In this document: positions 33,850 to 41,731 of the stretch, in pieces
Layout of the letters: the number at the start of each line of letters is the position of its first letter
Numbering within the stretch: position 1 is the first letter of the stretch
Origin: Phenylobacterium zucineum HLK1
GTDB lineage: Bacteria > Pseudomonadota > Alphaproteobacteria > Caulobacterales > Caulobacteraceae
Direction: 5' to 3'
DNA: 64,000 bases
Assembly: GCF_000017265.1 (NCBI RefSeq)
Contig: NC_011144.1
Location: 1,280,001 to 1,344,000, forward strand
The notes under the pieces: model-generated
Seen by the model: only the letters and a program-made list of their open reading frames with translations
What the model was told of the DNA's origin: nothing
Database searches by the model: none
Translations under genes and position numbers: made by a program

Positions 33850-35414
33850 GGCCGCTCGTCCGGACCGCGCAGGAGGCGCAGCGAGCCGGGCGCCGGCGCC
33901 GGCCGCGTGTTGGCCCACCCAGCGGCCGAGTAGTCCACGGGCTCGAGCCGGATCACGTTCGGCGAGCGGTAGGGGACGCGCGCGGCGCGGGGCGCCTTCA
34001 CCCGTCCGAAGGCGGCGCCCAGGGCGGCGAAGGCCAGGACGGTCGAGAAGTAGAACGGGGCCACGCCGATGCTCTCGATGGGCGTGCGCGCCAGCTGGTA
34101 GAGCAAGAGGCTGATCCAGCAGACGAGGGCGATCGACGGGCGGACCACGAAGCGGCGGACCAGGGCGATCACGCCCACCAGGGCCACCGCCGCGGTGAGG
34201 ATCAGGCCGATCCAGCCCACCGTCACCAGCAGCTCGACGGCGGTGTTGTGGAAGGTGAAGCCGCCGCGCTCGTCGATGCCGAAGTAGCGCCAGAGCCCCT
34301 CGGCGTCGATGTTCCCCTGCAGCCAGAAGGCGTAGTAGCCGCGGCCCAGCAGGGGCTTTTCCTGGATCAGGTCGGCGGCGCGGTACCAGAGGTAGGTGCG
34401 GCCGGTCAGGGTCGGGTCCTTGTCGAACACCTGGGCGCCGACCTCGATCATGGTCTGGGCGAGCCAGCGGTAGGAGAGGCCGGCGGCGATCAGGCACAGG
34501 GCCACGGCCGCGGTGAGCCAGGCGCGGACCGCCTTGCCGACGGCCAGCAGCGGCGCCAGGGCGAGCATGGCGCACGCGCCCATGGCCAGGCCCAGCAGGG
34601 CGCCGGCCGAGCGGGCGGCGAGCACGACGTAGAGGTCGAGCAGGATGGCGGCCGCCGCGATCACGATCCAGAGCGGCCGGCGGTGGCGCACGCCCAGCAT
34701 CAGCGTGGCGATCGAGATGATCATCCCGCTGGAGGCGATGTCGCCCAGCAGGTTCTTCGAGCCGCTGAGGCCCGAAAAGGCGTAGCCGCCGGCGCCCACG
34801 CCTACGGCCACCGAGCCGCCGAAAGCGATGGAGGCGGCGACATAGGTCAGGAACGCCAGGGTGAGGCCGCGCAGCACGGCGAACTGGTCGCGGGCCGAGG
34901 ACAGGAGCAGGCCCGCCAGCACCGTCAGGCCGAACTCGATGGCGTACTTGAAGGTCTCGCCGGGCGCCTGGGACCAGAGCACCGAGAAGAGCGCGAAGGC
35001 CGGGACCAGGAAAAGGAACAGCCGGGGCCACATCACCTGCAGCAGCCGCTCGCGCCGGACGAAGACGTACAGCGGAATGACCGCCGCCACGGCCGCGGCG
35101 CCCAGCGATCCGAGCTGGGCGATGAACAGCAGCGGCAGGAACAGCAGGAAGGCGAAGACCCCGTCGGGATCGAGCCGGAGGCCGCCGATCCGCCAGCCGA
35201 TGTCGGGCTGGGCCGCCGCCTCGGCGCGCTCGGCCACGAGGCGCTCGTCCACCAGCCGCAGGACCTGGGCGGTCCTCTGCTCGCGGCGGTTCGGGCCGGG
35301 GGAGACCGCCTCGGCGTCGCCGCGCAGGCGGCGGGGGCGGACGTACGAGGCGCCTTCGTCCGTGTCGCGGATGCGGCGACGGCGCGGGCCGCCCATGTCC
35401 CAGGTGGTGCTCAT
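33846..35414 (-). CDS. O-antigen ligase/polymerase family protein (ExoQ/Wzy type)
   Basis: A 522-residue membrane protein with a cytoplasmic N-terminal extension of about 85 residues rich in Arg and Glu, followed by about ten spans. A large periplasmic loop carries DPTLTGRTYLW, GRGYYAFW and FHNTAVELLV, typical of the Wzy/O-antigen ligase superfamily (ExoQ type). It would polymerise the repeat units after flipping. Its ATG overlaps the GH16 stop (ATGA), and it precedes the flippase with the same kind of overlap. Confidence 0.85.
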   Translation of the reverse strand: MSTTWDMGGPRRRRIRDTDEGASYVRPRRLRGDAEAVSPGPNRREQRTAQVLRLVDERLVAERAEAAAQPDIGWRIGGLRLDPDGVFAFLLFLPLLFIAQLGSLGAAAVAAVIPLYVFVRRERLLQVMWPRLFLFLVPAFALFSVLWSQAPGETFKYAIEFGLTVLAGLLLSSARDQFAVLRGLTLAFLTYVAASIAFGGSVAVGVGAGGYAFSGLSGSKNLLGDIASSGMIISIATLMLGVRHRRPLWIVIAAAAILLDLYVVLAARSAGALLGLAMGACAMLALAPLLAVGKAVRAWLTAAVALCLIAAGLSYRWLAQTMIEVGAQVFDKDPTLTGRTYLWYRAADLIQEKPLLGRGYYAFWLQGNIDAEGLWRYFGIDERGGFTFHNTAVELLVTVGWIGLILTAAVALVGVIALVRRFVVRPSIALVCWISLLLYQLARTPIESIGVAPFYFSTVLAFAALGAAFGRVKAPRAARVPYRSPNVIRLEPVDYSAAGWANTRPAPAPGSLRLLRGPDERP

Positions 35415-36340
35415 CGGGCGAACCTGTAGGCGCGGATGTAATCGATGGTGAGCCGGGCGGGCAGCGGCGTGGAGGCGTCGGGCTCGCCGGCCCAGTCCCC
35501 GCCCGAGGCGATGTTGGCCAGCATGTACATGGGCTTGTGCATGTCGGCCGGCGTGCGCTCGCGGCGCACCTGCCGCCCGTCGATGAACCAGGTCACGTGC
35601 TCACGGTCCCAGGCGACGGCGTAGGTATGGAAATCGCCGGGGGAGACGCTGAGCTCCCGCCCTTCGATCTTCGCGGCGTTGGAGTGATAGGTGACGTAGA
35701 CCTTCGAGGGATCGCCCACGCTCTCCATGACGTCGATCTCGGGCGGCCAGGACAGGTCCTTGGGCAGCAGCCAGAACGCCGGCCAGATCCCCTTGCCGCG
35801 GGGCAGCTTCGCCCGCATCTCGAAGTAGCCGTAAGTCTGGGAGAACGACGGCTCGGTGGTGATCAGGCCCGAGACGTAGCGGAATCCGCCGAGGGTTTCG
35901 CGATGCCGCGCAGGCGCCCGGTCGAAGCGGATGGAGAGCTTGCCGTCGCCGACCTCGAAGGGGTTCAGGCCCAGCGCCGGTCCCCGGCCGCGGTGGAGCC
36001 CGGGCGGCTCGTGGTCGCCGTGCCGGCCCGGATGGCCGCGCATGTCCGGATCCACGTACAGCTGGACCTCCTTGTTCCACTTGAGCGTGCGCAGGTTGAA
36101 GTCGTCGTCGTTGTCGTCGCGCCCGTCGCGGAAGGTGGTGCGCCAGACCCCGCGGCCGCCGCGCCAGGGCCGGAACGTGTCGAACTCGTCGGCGAAGGTG
36201 AGCTCCAGCGGCCGGCCGTCGGGCGCCGCCTTCAGCGGTCCCGAGGCGGCGGCGGCCCGCTGGCATCCCGCGGCCGCCACGCCGGCGACGGCCAGGGCGG
36301 CGGCCGCGAGCGCGGCGGGGCGGGAGCCGGCGGGGAACAT
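35411..36340 (-). CDS. Glycoside hydrolase family 16 lipoprotein (ExoK-like)
   Basis: A 309-residue GH16 enzyme. The catalytic signature EIDVME gives nucleophile E201 and acid/base E206. The hydrophobic N-terminus ends AAGC, so it may be lipidated at C26. LGLNPFEVGDGKLSI and GKGIWPAFWLLP are typical of the family. A His/Pro/Gly-rich segment near residues 98-122 looks like an insertion between WNKEVQLYVDPDM and LGLNPF. It would cleave a beta-linked glucan or the nascent exopolysaccharide, as ExoK does for succinoglycan. Start ATG 36340. Confidence 0.88.
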   Translation of the reverse strand: MFPAGSRPAALAAAALAVAGVAAAGCQRAAAASGPLKAAPDGRPLELTFADEFDTFRPWRGGRGVWRTTFRDGRDDNDDDFNLRTLKWNKEVQLYVDPDMRGHPGRHGDHEPPGLHRGRGPALGLNPFEVGDGKLSIRFDRAPARHRETLGGFRYVSGLITTEPSFSQTYGYFEMRAKLPRGKGIWPAFWLLPKDLSWPPEIDVMESVGDPSKVYVTYHSNAAKIEGRELSVSPGDFHTYAVAWDREHVTWFIDGRQVRRERTPADMHKPMYMLANIASGGDWAGEPDASTPLPARLTIDYIRAYRFAR

Positions 36341-36360
36341 CTCGTGCGCTCCCGCGGGCC

Positions 36361-38571
36361 TTACGCCGCCGCGATGTAGTAGTTCTTGAAGTAGCCGTAG
36401 TAGTCGCTGGAGTCGCCGTAGCCGTACCGCGCCTGGCCCTTCACGTTGACCTTGGTCAGCAGCGCGCCGGCCACGTTCGCCCCGCATTCCTGCAGGATGT
36501 CGATGGCCGACTGGGCGGCGCGCAGCGGGGTCTTGTTCCACTGCACGAGGTACAGGACCCGGTCCGCCTTGGCCGCCAGGATGCGGGCGTCGGCGACGCC
36601 GAGGATCGGCGGGGCGTCGAGGATCACGTAGTCGAACCGCTCGGACAGCTCCCGCAGCACCTCGTCCGTCTTGGGGTTGGAGAAGAGGTCGTAGGGGATC
36701 GACTTCCCGGCCGCCGGCAGGACGAACATGTTGCTCTTCGGATCGTGCACCAGGGCCTCGGACAGCGGGACGTCGTCCTGCACGACCTCGACGAGGCCGA
36801 CTTCCTTCGGACCCGAGAGCTTGGTCGCGCCGCGCTGGCGCAGGTCGCAGTCCACCAGCACCACGCTGGAGCCCGAGAGCGCGAGCGTGCGGGCCAGGCA
36901 GAACGAGGTCAGGCTCTTGCCTTCCCGCGGCACGGCCGAGGTCACGGCGATCAGCTTGGAGTCGTCGCCGCGGCTGGACACCATCAGGAAGGCCCGCAGG
37001 TTCCGGAAGGCCTCGGCGAAGCCCGAGAACGGATGGCTGACCAGGTATTCCGCCGGCTGCGCCTGGGGCCCGCGCAGGCCCTTCGGCTTGACCGACCGGA
37101 AGTCGGGCAGGACGCCGGCGAACGGCACGCCCAGCTCGCGCTCCACGTCGAGGCGCGAGCGCAGGTGCTTGTCCCAGAACTCGGCCATCAGGACCGCGGC
37201 GCCGGCGGCGATGAGGGCGGCGAGGACGGCCAGGGCGGCGCCCAGCTTCATGTTCGGCGAGGACGGCGCGGTCGGCACGGCGGCCTGCGAGTTGATCCGG
37301 GCGTCGGGCTGCTGGAGCGAGCCGGCGGCGGCGACTTCCTTGGCGCGGTTCAGATAGGCCTCGTAGATGGCCTTGGCCGCCTCGGCGCGCTGCTGCAGGG
37401 GCAGCAGGCCGACCATGGCCGAGTTGTTGGCCGCGATGCCGCCCTGGGCCGCGCCGCGGCTGCCGGCGAGCGAGGCCACCCGGCCGGCGGCGGCCGTGGC
37501 GTCGGCGCGCAGGCTGGACATGATCCGGTTGATCTCGGCCTGGATTTGGCCGCGGATGTCGCGCAGCTGGGCCTCGGTGCGCTTCACCTCGGGGTATTCG
37601 TCGGTGAAGTCGGTGCGCAGCTGGGCCAGCTTCACGGAGAGTTCGGCCTCGCGCTTGCGCATCTCCTTGATGGTTTCGGAGCCGAGGGCGGCGCCCACGT
37701 CCGAGCCCATGTTGCCGTTGCGCAGCTGGGCCTGGGCGGCGGCCACCCGGGCGGCCTTCTCGGCGGCCTCGGCGCGGGCGACGGCGAGCTGCTGGTTCAG
37801 GACCGAGACTTCCTGCTCGGCCATGGTCTGGCCCTCGCTCGAGAAGAGGCCGTTGGCGTTCTTGTACTCCTGGACGCGGGCCTCGGCGGCCTCGGCCTCG
37901 CGGCGCATCTCCTCGAGGCTGCGGCCGAGCTCGGTGTTGGCCCGGCTGACCATGGCGACCTTCTCGTCCAGCTGGCGGTCGAGGTAGGTGGTCAGGATGG
38001 CGTTGGTGATCCGCGCGGCCTTCTGCGGCGAGGTCGAGCTGGAGCCCACCTGCACGACATAGGTCAGGCCGGCGCGGCGCGCCCAGGTCCGGTCCTGCAG
38101 CGTGCGGGCGACGCGCGAGATCGTCCGCTCGTCGGGATTGGCGATCGGCGGCTTGGCCGGCGTCAGGCCGAACATGCCGGGCCCCTGCGAGGGGTTGTAT
38201 TCCGGATCGTTGTACAGCTTCAGCCGCCGGACCACGTCCTGGTAGAGCGCCGGCGAACGCAGGATCTCCACCTGGGTGTCCACGGCGCTGGTGTCGGGCG
38301 GCAGCGTCCCCTCGGACTGGCGGGCGCTGGTCAGCTCGGCGTTGCGCGGATCGATCACCACCGAGCCCACGGCGGAGTAGGTCGGGGTCTTCAGGGCGAA
38401 GGCGCCCAGCACGATCAGGAAGACGACGCCGGCCACGCCCAGCCCGAGCTTGGCCCTCTGCAGCAGGATGCCGAAGAGTTGGCGCAGGTGCATGCGTTCG
38501 GGCTCGATGGGCCGGAAGGCCTGCATCGGATGCGCCGGCAGCTCGTGCGTGACGGGGATAAGCGTGCTCAT
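36361..38571 (-). CDS. Polysaccharide co-polymerase with C-terminal tyrosine autokinase (Wzc/ExoP)
   Basis: A 736-residue inner-membrane protein. A Wzz-type domain is flanked by hydrophobic segments near residues 40-62 and 435-456, with a long coiled-coil periplasmic part between. The C-terminal kinase has a P-loop AVPREGKS with K552, a Walker A' segment VVLVDCDLR, and VILDAPP as Walker B. The tail YGYGDSSDYYGYFKNYY is the tyrosine cluster that is phosphorylated in Wzc. It controls chain length and couples polymerisation to export. ATG 38571 is the start; 75 nt of in-frame upstream sequence has no domain character. Confidence 0.93.
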   Translation of the reverse strand: MSTLIPVTHELPAHPMQAFRPIEPERMHLRQLFGILLQRAKLGLGVAGVVFLIVLGAFALKTPTYSAVGSVVIDPRNAELTSARQSEGTLPPDTSAVDTQVEILRSPALYQDVVRRLKLYNDPEYNPSQGPGMFGLTPAKPPIANPDERTISRVARTLQDRTWARRAGLTYVVQVGSSSTSPQKAARITNAILTTYLDRQLDEKVAMVSRANTELGRSLEEMRREAEAAEARVQEYKNANGLFSSEGQTMAEQEVSVLNQQLAVARAEAAEKAARVAAAQAQLRNGNMGSDVGAALGSETIKEMRKREAELSVKLAQLRTDFTDEYPEVKRTEAQLRDIRGQIQAEINRIMSSLRADATAAAGRVASLAGSRGAAQGGIAANNSAMVGLLPLQQRAEAAKAIYEAYLNRAKEVAAAGSLQQPDARINSQAAVPTAPSSPNMKLGAALAVLAALIAAGAAVLMAEFWDKHLRSRLDVERELGVPFAGVLPDFRSVKPKGLRGPQAQPAEYLVSHPFSGFAEAFRNLRAFLMVSSRGDDSKLIAVTSAVPREGKSLTSFCLARTLALSGSSVVLVDCDLRQRGATKLSGPKEVGLVEVVQDDVPLSEALVHDPKSNMFVLPAAGKSIPYDLFSNPKTDEVLRELSERFDYVILDAPPILGVADARILAAKADRVLYLVQWNKTPLRAAQSAIDILQECGANVAGALLTKVNVKGQARYGYGDSSDYYGYFKNYYIAAA

Positions 38572-38672
38572 GGGCGACCTGCGTTCGGGGGCTCTTGAGG
38601 GGTGGTCTGCGGGCGTCTCGGGGCTCCGGCGGGGCCCGCGGCCCACCCGGTCGGAAAACTAGCGGTGCTGAT

Positions 38673-38724
38673 AACCCCGACCCCAACCGGCGGTTCCGCG
38701 GTCCGGGTGCGGTTGGGCGGGGTT
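38673..38724. promoter_or_regulatory. Imperfect stem-loop between wza-like and wzc-like genes
   Basis: AACCCCGACCCCAACC (38673-38688) and GGTTGGGCGGGGTT (38711-38724) pair with one small bulge. They lie in the 194-bp gap between the export-protein stop and the co-polymerase start, both on the minus strand. On that strand the stem is followed about 10 nt later by TTTT (38663-38666), so a weak terminator or attenuator that lowers wzc expression relative to wza is possible. Confidence 0.4.
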
Positions 38725-38765
38725 CGCCTGGCGATGGGTGTTCGCGGCCACGGCGGGACGCCGGA

Positions 38766-39440
38766 TCACCAGGCCAGGAAGCCCAGGAGCGGGAACACGC
38801 CCTGGAAGTTCTGGATGAAGCGGTTGCCGCTGGAGGTGTCGACGACCACGATGTCGTTACCGTAGATCTGCGGGTCCTCGGTCTTGCCCTCGCGGATGTC
38901 GTTCAGGTTGAAGGTGGCCGCGTGGCGCTTGCCGCCCACCTGCCGGAAGACAGCGACCTTCTTCACGTTGGCCAGCTTCTGGTCCGGTCCGCCCCCAAGA
39001 GAGACCGCCTGCAGCAGGGTCGTGGGGCCGGAGAGGGGATAGACGCCCGGCTTGTTGACCGCGCCGTCGATCGTGACCCGCTGGCTCTGGGCGTTCTTGA
39101 CCGTCACGATGACCTGCGGGTCCTTCATGTACTTGGCCTTCAGGGCGGCCTCGACGTCTTCCGAGAACTCACCGGGCGTGCGGCCGCCGGCCTGCAGCTC
39201 GCCGACGAGCGGCAGGATCACCTTGCCCCCGGCGTTCACCTGGACCTCGCGCTTGAGCTCCTCGATGCCGAAGACGTTCACCTCCAGCACGTCCTGGGCG
39301 CCGATCCGGTAGTCGGCGGCGGCGGGGGACAGGAGGCCCGCCGAATCCGGCGGGGGCAGCTTGCTCGCAGCGAAGGCGAGGGTGGGGGCGGCCGACGCCA
39401 GCAGCGCGGCGGCGGCGAGCGAGGTGAGATGCCTGCGCAT
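38766..39440 (-). CDS. Outer-membrane polysaccharide export protein (Wza/GumB type, short form)
   Basis: A 224-residue exported protein with a Sec signal peptide (residues 1-24). DYRIGAQDVLEVNVFG begins the poly-export domain, and VTIDGAVNKPGVYPLSGPTTLLQAVSLGGG is the SLBB-like domain. It lacks the long C-terminal helical barrel of E. coli Wza and has the size of GumB-type proteins. It would form the periplasmic/outer-membrane channel used by the co-polymerase encoded next. It sits between a glycosyltransferase and the Wzc-like gene on the same strand. Confidence 0.9.
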   Translation of the reverse strand: MRRHLTSLAAAALLASAAPTLAFAASKLPPPDSAGLLSPAAADYRIGAQDVLEVNVFGIEELKREVQVNAGGKVILPLVGELQAGGRTPGEFSEDVEAALKAKYMKDPQVIVTVKNAQSQRVTIDGAVNKPGVYPLSGPTTLLQAVSLGGGPDQKLANVKKVAVFRQVGGKRHAATFNLNDIREGKTEDPQIYGNDIVVVDTSSGNRFIQNFQGVFPLLGFLAW

Positions 39441-39549
39441 GATGGGGCTCCGTGGAATCGCGACCAGACGATTTCGAATGCGCGCCGGGCGCACATCCGC
39501 GCCCATCAACTCGCGGGGGCTCGCGGCCGTTCCCCGGCCGCCGCCAGGA

Positions 39550-40452
39550 TCAGTAGAGTTGGAGCTCGCGCCAGCCGGCGAGCCTGGCCACGACGCCGGC
39601 GTGGAGCGCCCCCCGAACCAGCCAGCGCCCGCGGCGGGCCGGAGAAAAGGCGCTGGCCGCCGCGCCGGCCAGGCACACGCCTCCCTTGGCCGCCGCCAGG
39701 CCCGACTGGACCAGCCGCCCCGCGGCGCCCGGAGAGCGACGGCGCAGGCGCGAGCCATGGGTCTGGCCGGTGCGGAAGCTGCGCTTGAGCAGCCACTTCA
39801 GCGAGGCCCGCTGCTCGGGCACCGGTTCGAAGGCCAGGGCGTCTGGGGCGTAGCCGATCGTCCCGCCGGCGTCGGTCAGCCGGTAGAAGAAGTCGTCGTC
39901 CTCGCCGCCCTGACGGCCCAGCGCGAGATCGAACCTGAGGCCAAGACGCTCGACCGTCTCCCGCCGAACGAGCACATTGCCGGCATAGCCCTTCAGGATC
40001 CGCCCGCCCGCCTGCACCGGACGCGTGGAGTGGAAGTCGCCGGCCGCCATCCACGGCGGCGCCTGCGGGCCGTAGACCGCGCGGACCGGCCCCAGCACCG
40101 CATCCCAGCCGCCGGCCTCCGCCTCGGCGAGGAGGGCGGCGAGCCAGCCTTCCGAGGCGGTCTCGTCGTCGTCGATGAAGGCGAGGAAGGGCGCCTCCGC
40201 CGCCTCGAGGCAGGCGTTGCGCGCCAGGGAGATGTTGCGCGCGGGGGCATGCACGTAGGCCACCTCCAGTGCCAGCGCCTTCGCCGCGGCCAGAACCCGC
40301 GCGCGGGCCTCGGGCTGTTCGTCGTTGTCGGCGACGATCACGCGGACGCGGACGTCCGGCGCCAGGGCCTGGCGGGCGATCGAGGCCAGGGTCTCGGCCA
40401 CGGCCGGGCGGCGGTAGGTGCAGACGGCGACGTCGACGGTCGTGGCGGCCAA
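39550..40452 (-). CDS. Glycosyltransferase family 2
   Basis: A 300-residue GT-A enzyme. VDVAVCTYRRPAVAETL opens the fold, VIVADNDEQ and LAFIDDDETASEGWL contain the nucleotide and metal sites, and GGEDDDFFYRL the acceptor-base motif. The start is TTG 40452, with GGAGG about 7 nt upstream. An ATG at 40530 would add 26 basic residues with no fold. The gene opens the minus-strand part of the polysaccharide locus and is divergent from the small gene at 40601. Confidence 0.85.
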   Translation of the reverse strand: MAATTVDVAVCTYRRPAVAETLASIARQALAPDVRVRVIVADNDEQPEARARVLAAAKALALEVAYVHAPARNISLARNACLEAAEAPFLAFIDDDETASEGWLAALLAEAEAGGWDAVLGPVRAVYGPQAPPWMAAGDFHSTRPVQAGGRILKGYAGNVLVRRETVERLGLRFDLALGRQGGEDDDFFYRLTDAGGTIGYAPDALAFEPVPEQRASLKWLLKRSFRTGQTHGSRLRRRSPGAAGRLVQSGLAAAKGGVCLAGAAASAFSPARRGRWLVRGALHAGVVARLAGWRELQLY

Positions 40453-40600
40453 GGCTCCCCTCCAAGCTTCGCCGCCGGAATGCCGCCGGGCGCGGCCGGT
40501 TCCCCGATCACGTTTCCGCCATCGCTGCACTGGCCCGCCGGCTACGGCGGAAACCCGAGCCCTTTCCGCGTGTTGAGCAGCAGTGGTTGGAGGACGGGAG

Positions 40601-40789
40601 ATGCACGAGCCGCGGTCGTTCGCCTATTCGCTGAGCCAGAGCGAAACGGGCTGGCGCTGGAGCGTCTATGACGAGGACGGCGTCACGGTGGCCGGCGGAG
40701 CGGACGTGAGCCGCGCCGCCGCCCAGGCGGCCGTGGAGACGATGCTGAGGGGCGCGGCGGTCGCGCCGCCTTCGACCGTCGAGGCCTGA
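40601..40789 (+). CDS. Small protein, family shared with 48968-49174; unknown function
   Basis: A 62-residue protein starting HEPRSFAYSLSQS. It contains GWRWSVYDEDG and VSRAAAQAAVETML. A second gene at 48968-49174 encodes a protein with the same framework (FxY, GWxW, YDxxG, SRA, V), so this is a two-member small family in this window. GGAGG lies shortly upstream of the ATG. No signal peptide or membrane segment. It lies upstream of the ExoY-like gene, so a role in the polysaccharide locus is possible but unproven. Confidence 0.65.
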   Translation: MHEPRSFAYSLSQSETGWRWSVYDEDGVTVAGGADVSRAAAQAAVETMLRGAAVAPPSTVEA

Positions 40790-40839
40790 GCGAGGCCTGA
40801 GCGGCCGGAGCCTTCAACCCATCTGCGGCGGACGATCCG

Positions 40840-40861
40840 CGCGACCGCGCGCGCGGTCGCG
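40840..40861. promoter_or_regulatory. 22-bp perfect palindrome
   Basis: The perfect palindrome CGCGACCGCGC/GCGCGGTCGCG is centred between 40850 and 40851, 51 bp after the small-gene stop and about 190 bp before the ExoY-like start. It could terminate the small gene's transcript or be an operator. A related CGACCGCG dyad lies upstream of the ExoA-like gene (30073-30098). Confidence 0.45.
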
Positions 40862-40880
40862 TCGGCCTGCGCCGTGGTCA

Positions 40881-40928
40881 GGAACGGGGCCAGGGACGAG
40901 GCCAGGGACGGGGCCAGGGACGGGGCCA
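40881..40928 (+). repeat. Tandem repeat, four 12-bp units
   Basis: Four consecutive copies of GGGACGGGGCCA (units start at 40881, 40893, 40905 and 40917). The first copy has GGAAC and the second GACGAGG; the last two are identical. It lies 122 bp upstream of the ExoY-like start. The unit length of 12 would keep any reading frame. Confidence 0.8.
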
Positions 40929-41050
40929 GTACAACAGTCGGTGAGCGCCGACCGGTTCTTCGAATTGCTCCGGAACTTAGCCGCACGGCCGCGGGTTGTT
41001 CGGCTCGTTTACCGGGCCCTAGCCCGACCATCCCTTTCGCCAGAGTGCTC

Positions 41051-41722
41051 ATGTCCGAAATCGTCTTCGCGAACCCGACGACCGTCCGCTCGCACGCGCC
41101 GGGGCTGTCCCTGGACGGGGCGGCCACCACCACGATGAACGTGACGATCGCGCTCGCGGCGATCCTCTTCCTCGCCCCGCTGATGATCGTGGTCGCCCTG
41201 CTGATCTACGCCCAGGACGGCGGGCCGGTGGTCTTCGCGCACAAGCGGCTGGGCCGCGGCGGCAAGCACTTCAAGTGCCTGAAGTTCCGCTCGATGGCCG
41301 TGGACGCCGAGGCGCGGCTGGCCGAGCTGCTGGCCCGGGACCCGGCCGCCCGCGCCGAGTGGGAGAAGGATCACAAGCTGCGGCAGGACCCGCGGGTGAC
41401 GAAGCTGGGCGCCTTCCTGCGCAAGTCGAGCCTGGACGAGCTGCCCCAGCTCTTCAACGTGCTGCGCGGCGAGATGAGCCTCGTGGGGCCCCGCCCGATC
41501 GTCGACGCCGAGGCCGCCAAGTACGGCCGCCGCTTCCGCCACTACTGCGCGGTGAAGCCGGGGATCACGGGCCTGTGGCAGGTCAGCGGCCGCAACGACA
41601 CCAGCTACCGCGCCCGCGTGGCCATGGACTGCGTCTACGCCGCGCGCCGCAACGCCATGCTGGACCTCAAGATCATGTTCGCCACCGTGCCGGCGGTGCT
41701 GCTCAGCCGCGGTTCGTATTAG
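41051..41722 (+). CDS. Undecaprenyl-phosphate sugar phosphotransferase, ExoY type
   Basis: A 223-residue phosphoglycosyl transferase that would start the polysaccharide by loading the first sugar-phosphate onto undecaprenyl phosphate at the inner membrane. One hydrophobic segment (residues 28-52) is followed by [34 protein letters not shown] and [17 protein letters not shown] 41051 is used; the frame stays open upstream to GTG 40874 through the tandem repeat, but that extension encodes only Arg/Asp/Gly/Ala repeats. A PAP2 phosphatase follows 9 nt later. Confidence 0.9.
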   Translation: MSEIVFANPTTVRSHAPGLSLDGAATTTMNVTIALAAILFLAPLMIVVALLIYAQDGGPVVFAHKRLGRGGKHFKCLKFRSMAVDAEARLAELLARDPAARAEWEKDHKLRQDPRVTKLGAFLRKSSLDELPQLFNVLRGEMSLVGPRPIVDAEAAKYGRRFRHYCAVKPGITGLWQVSGRNDTSYRARVAMDCVYAARRNAMLDLKIMFATVPAVLLSRGSY

Positions 41723-41731
41723 AAGGGGCGT

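Noticed and set aside
40874..41050. 5' extension of the ExoY-like frame through the tandem repeat to GTG 40874
   Set aside because: It encodes only Arg/Asp/Gly/Ala repeats and Pro/Arg sequence with no match to ExoY-type N-termini. ATG 41051 is normal for the family.
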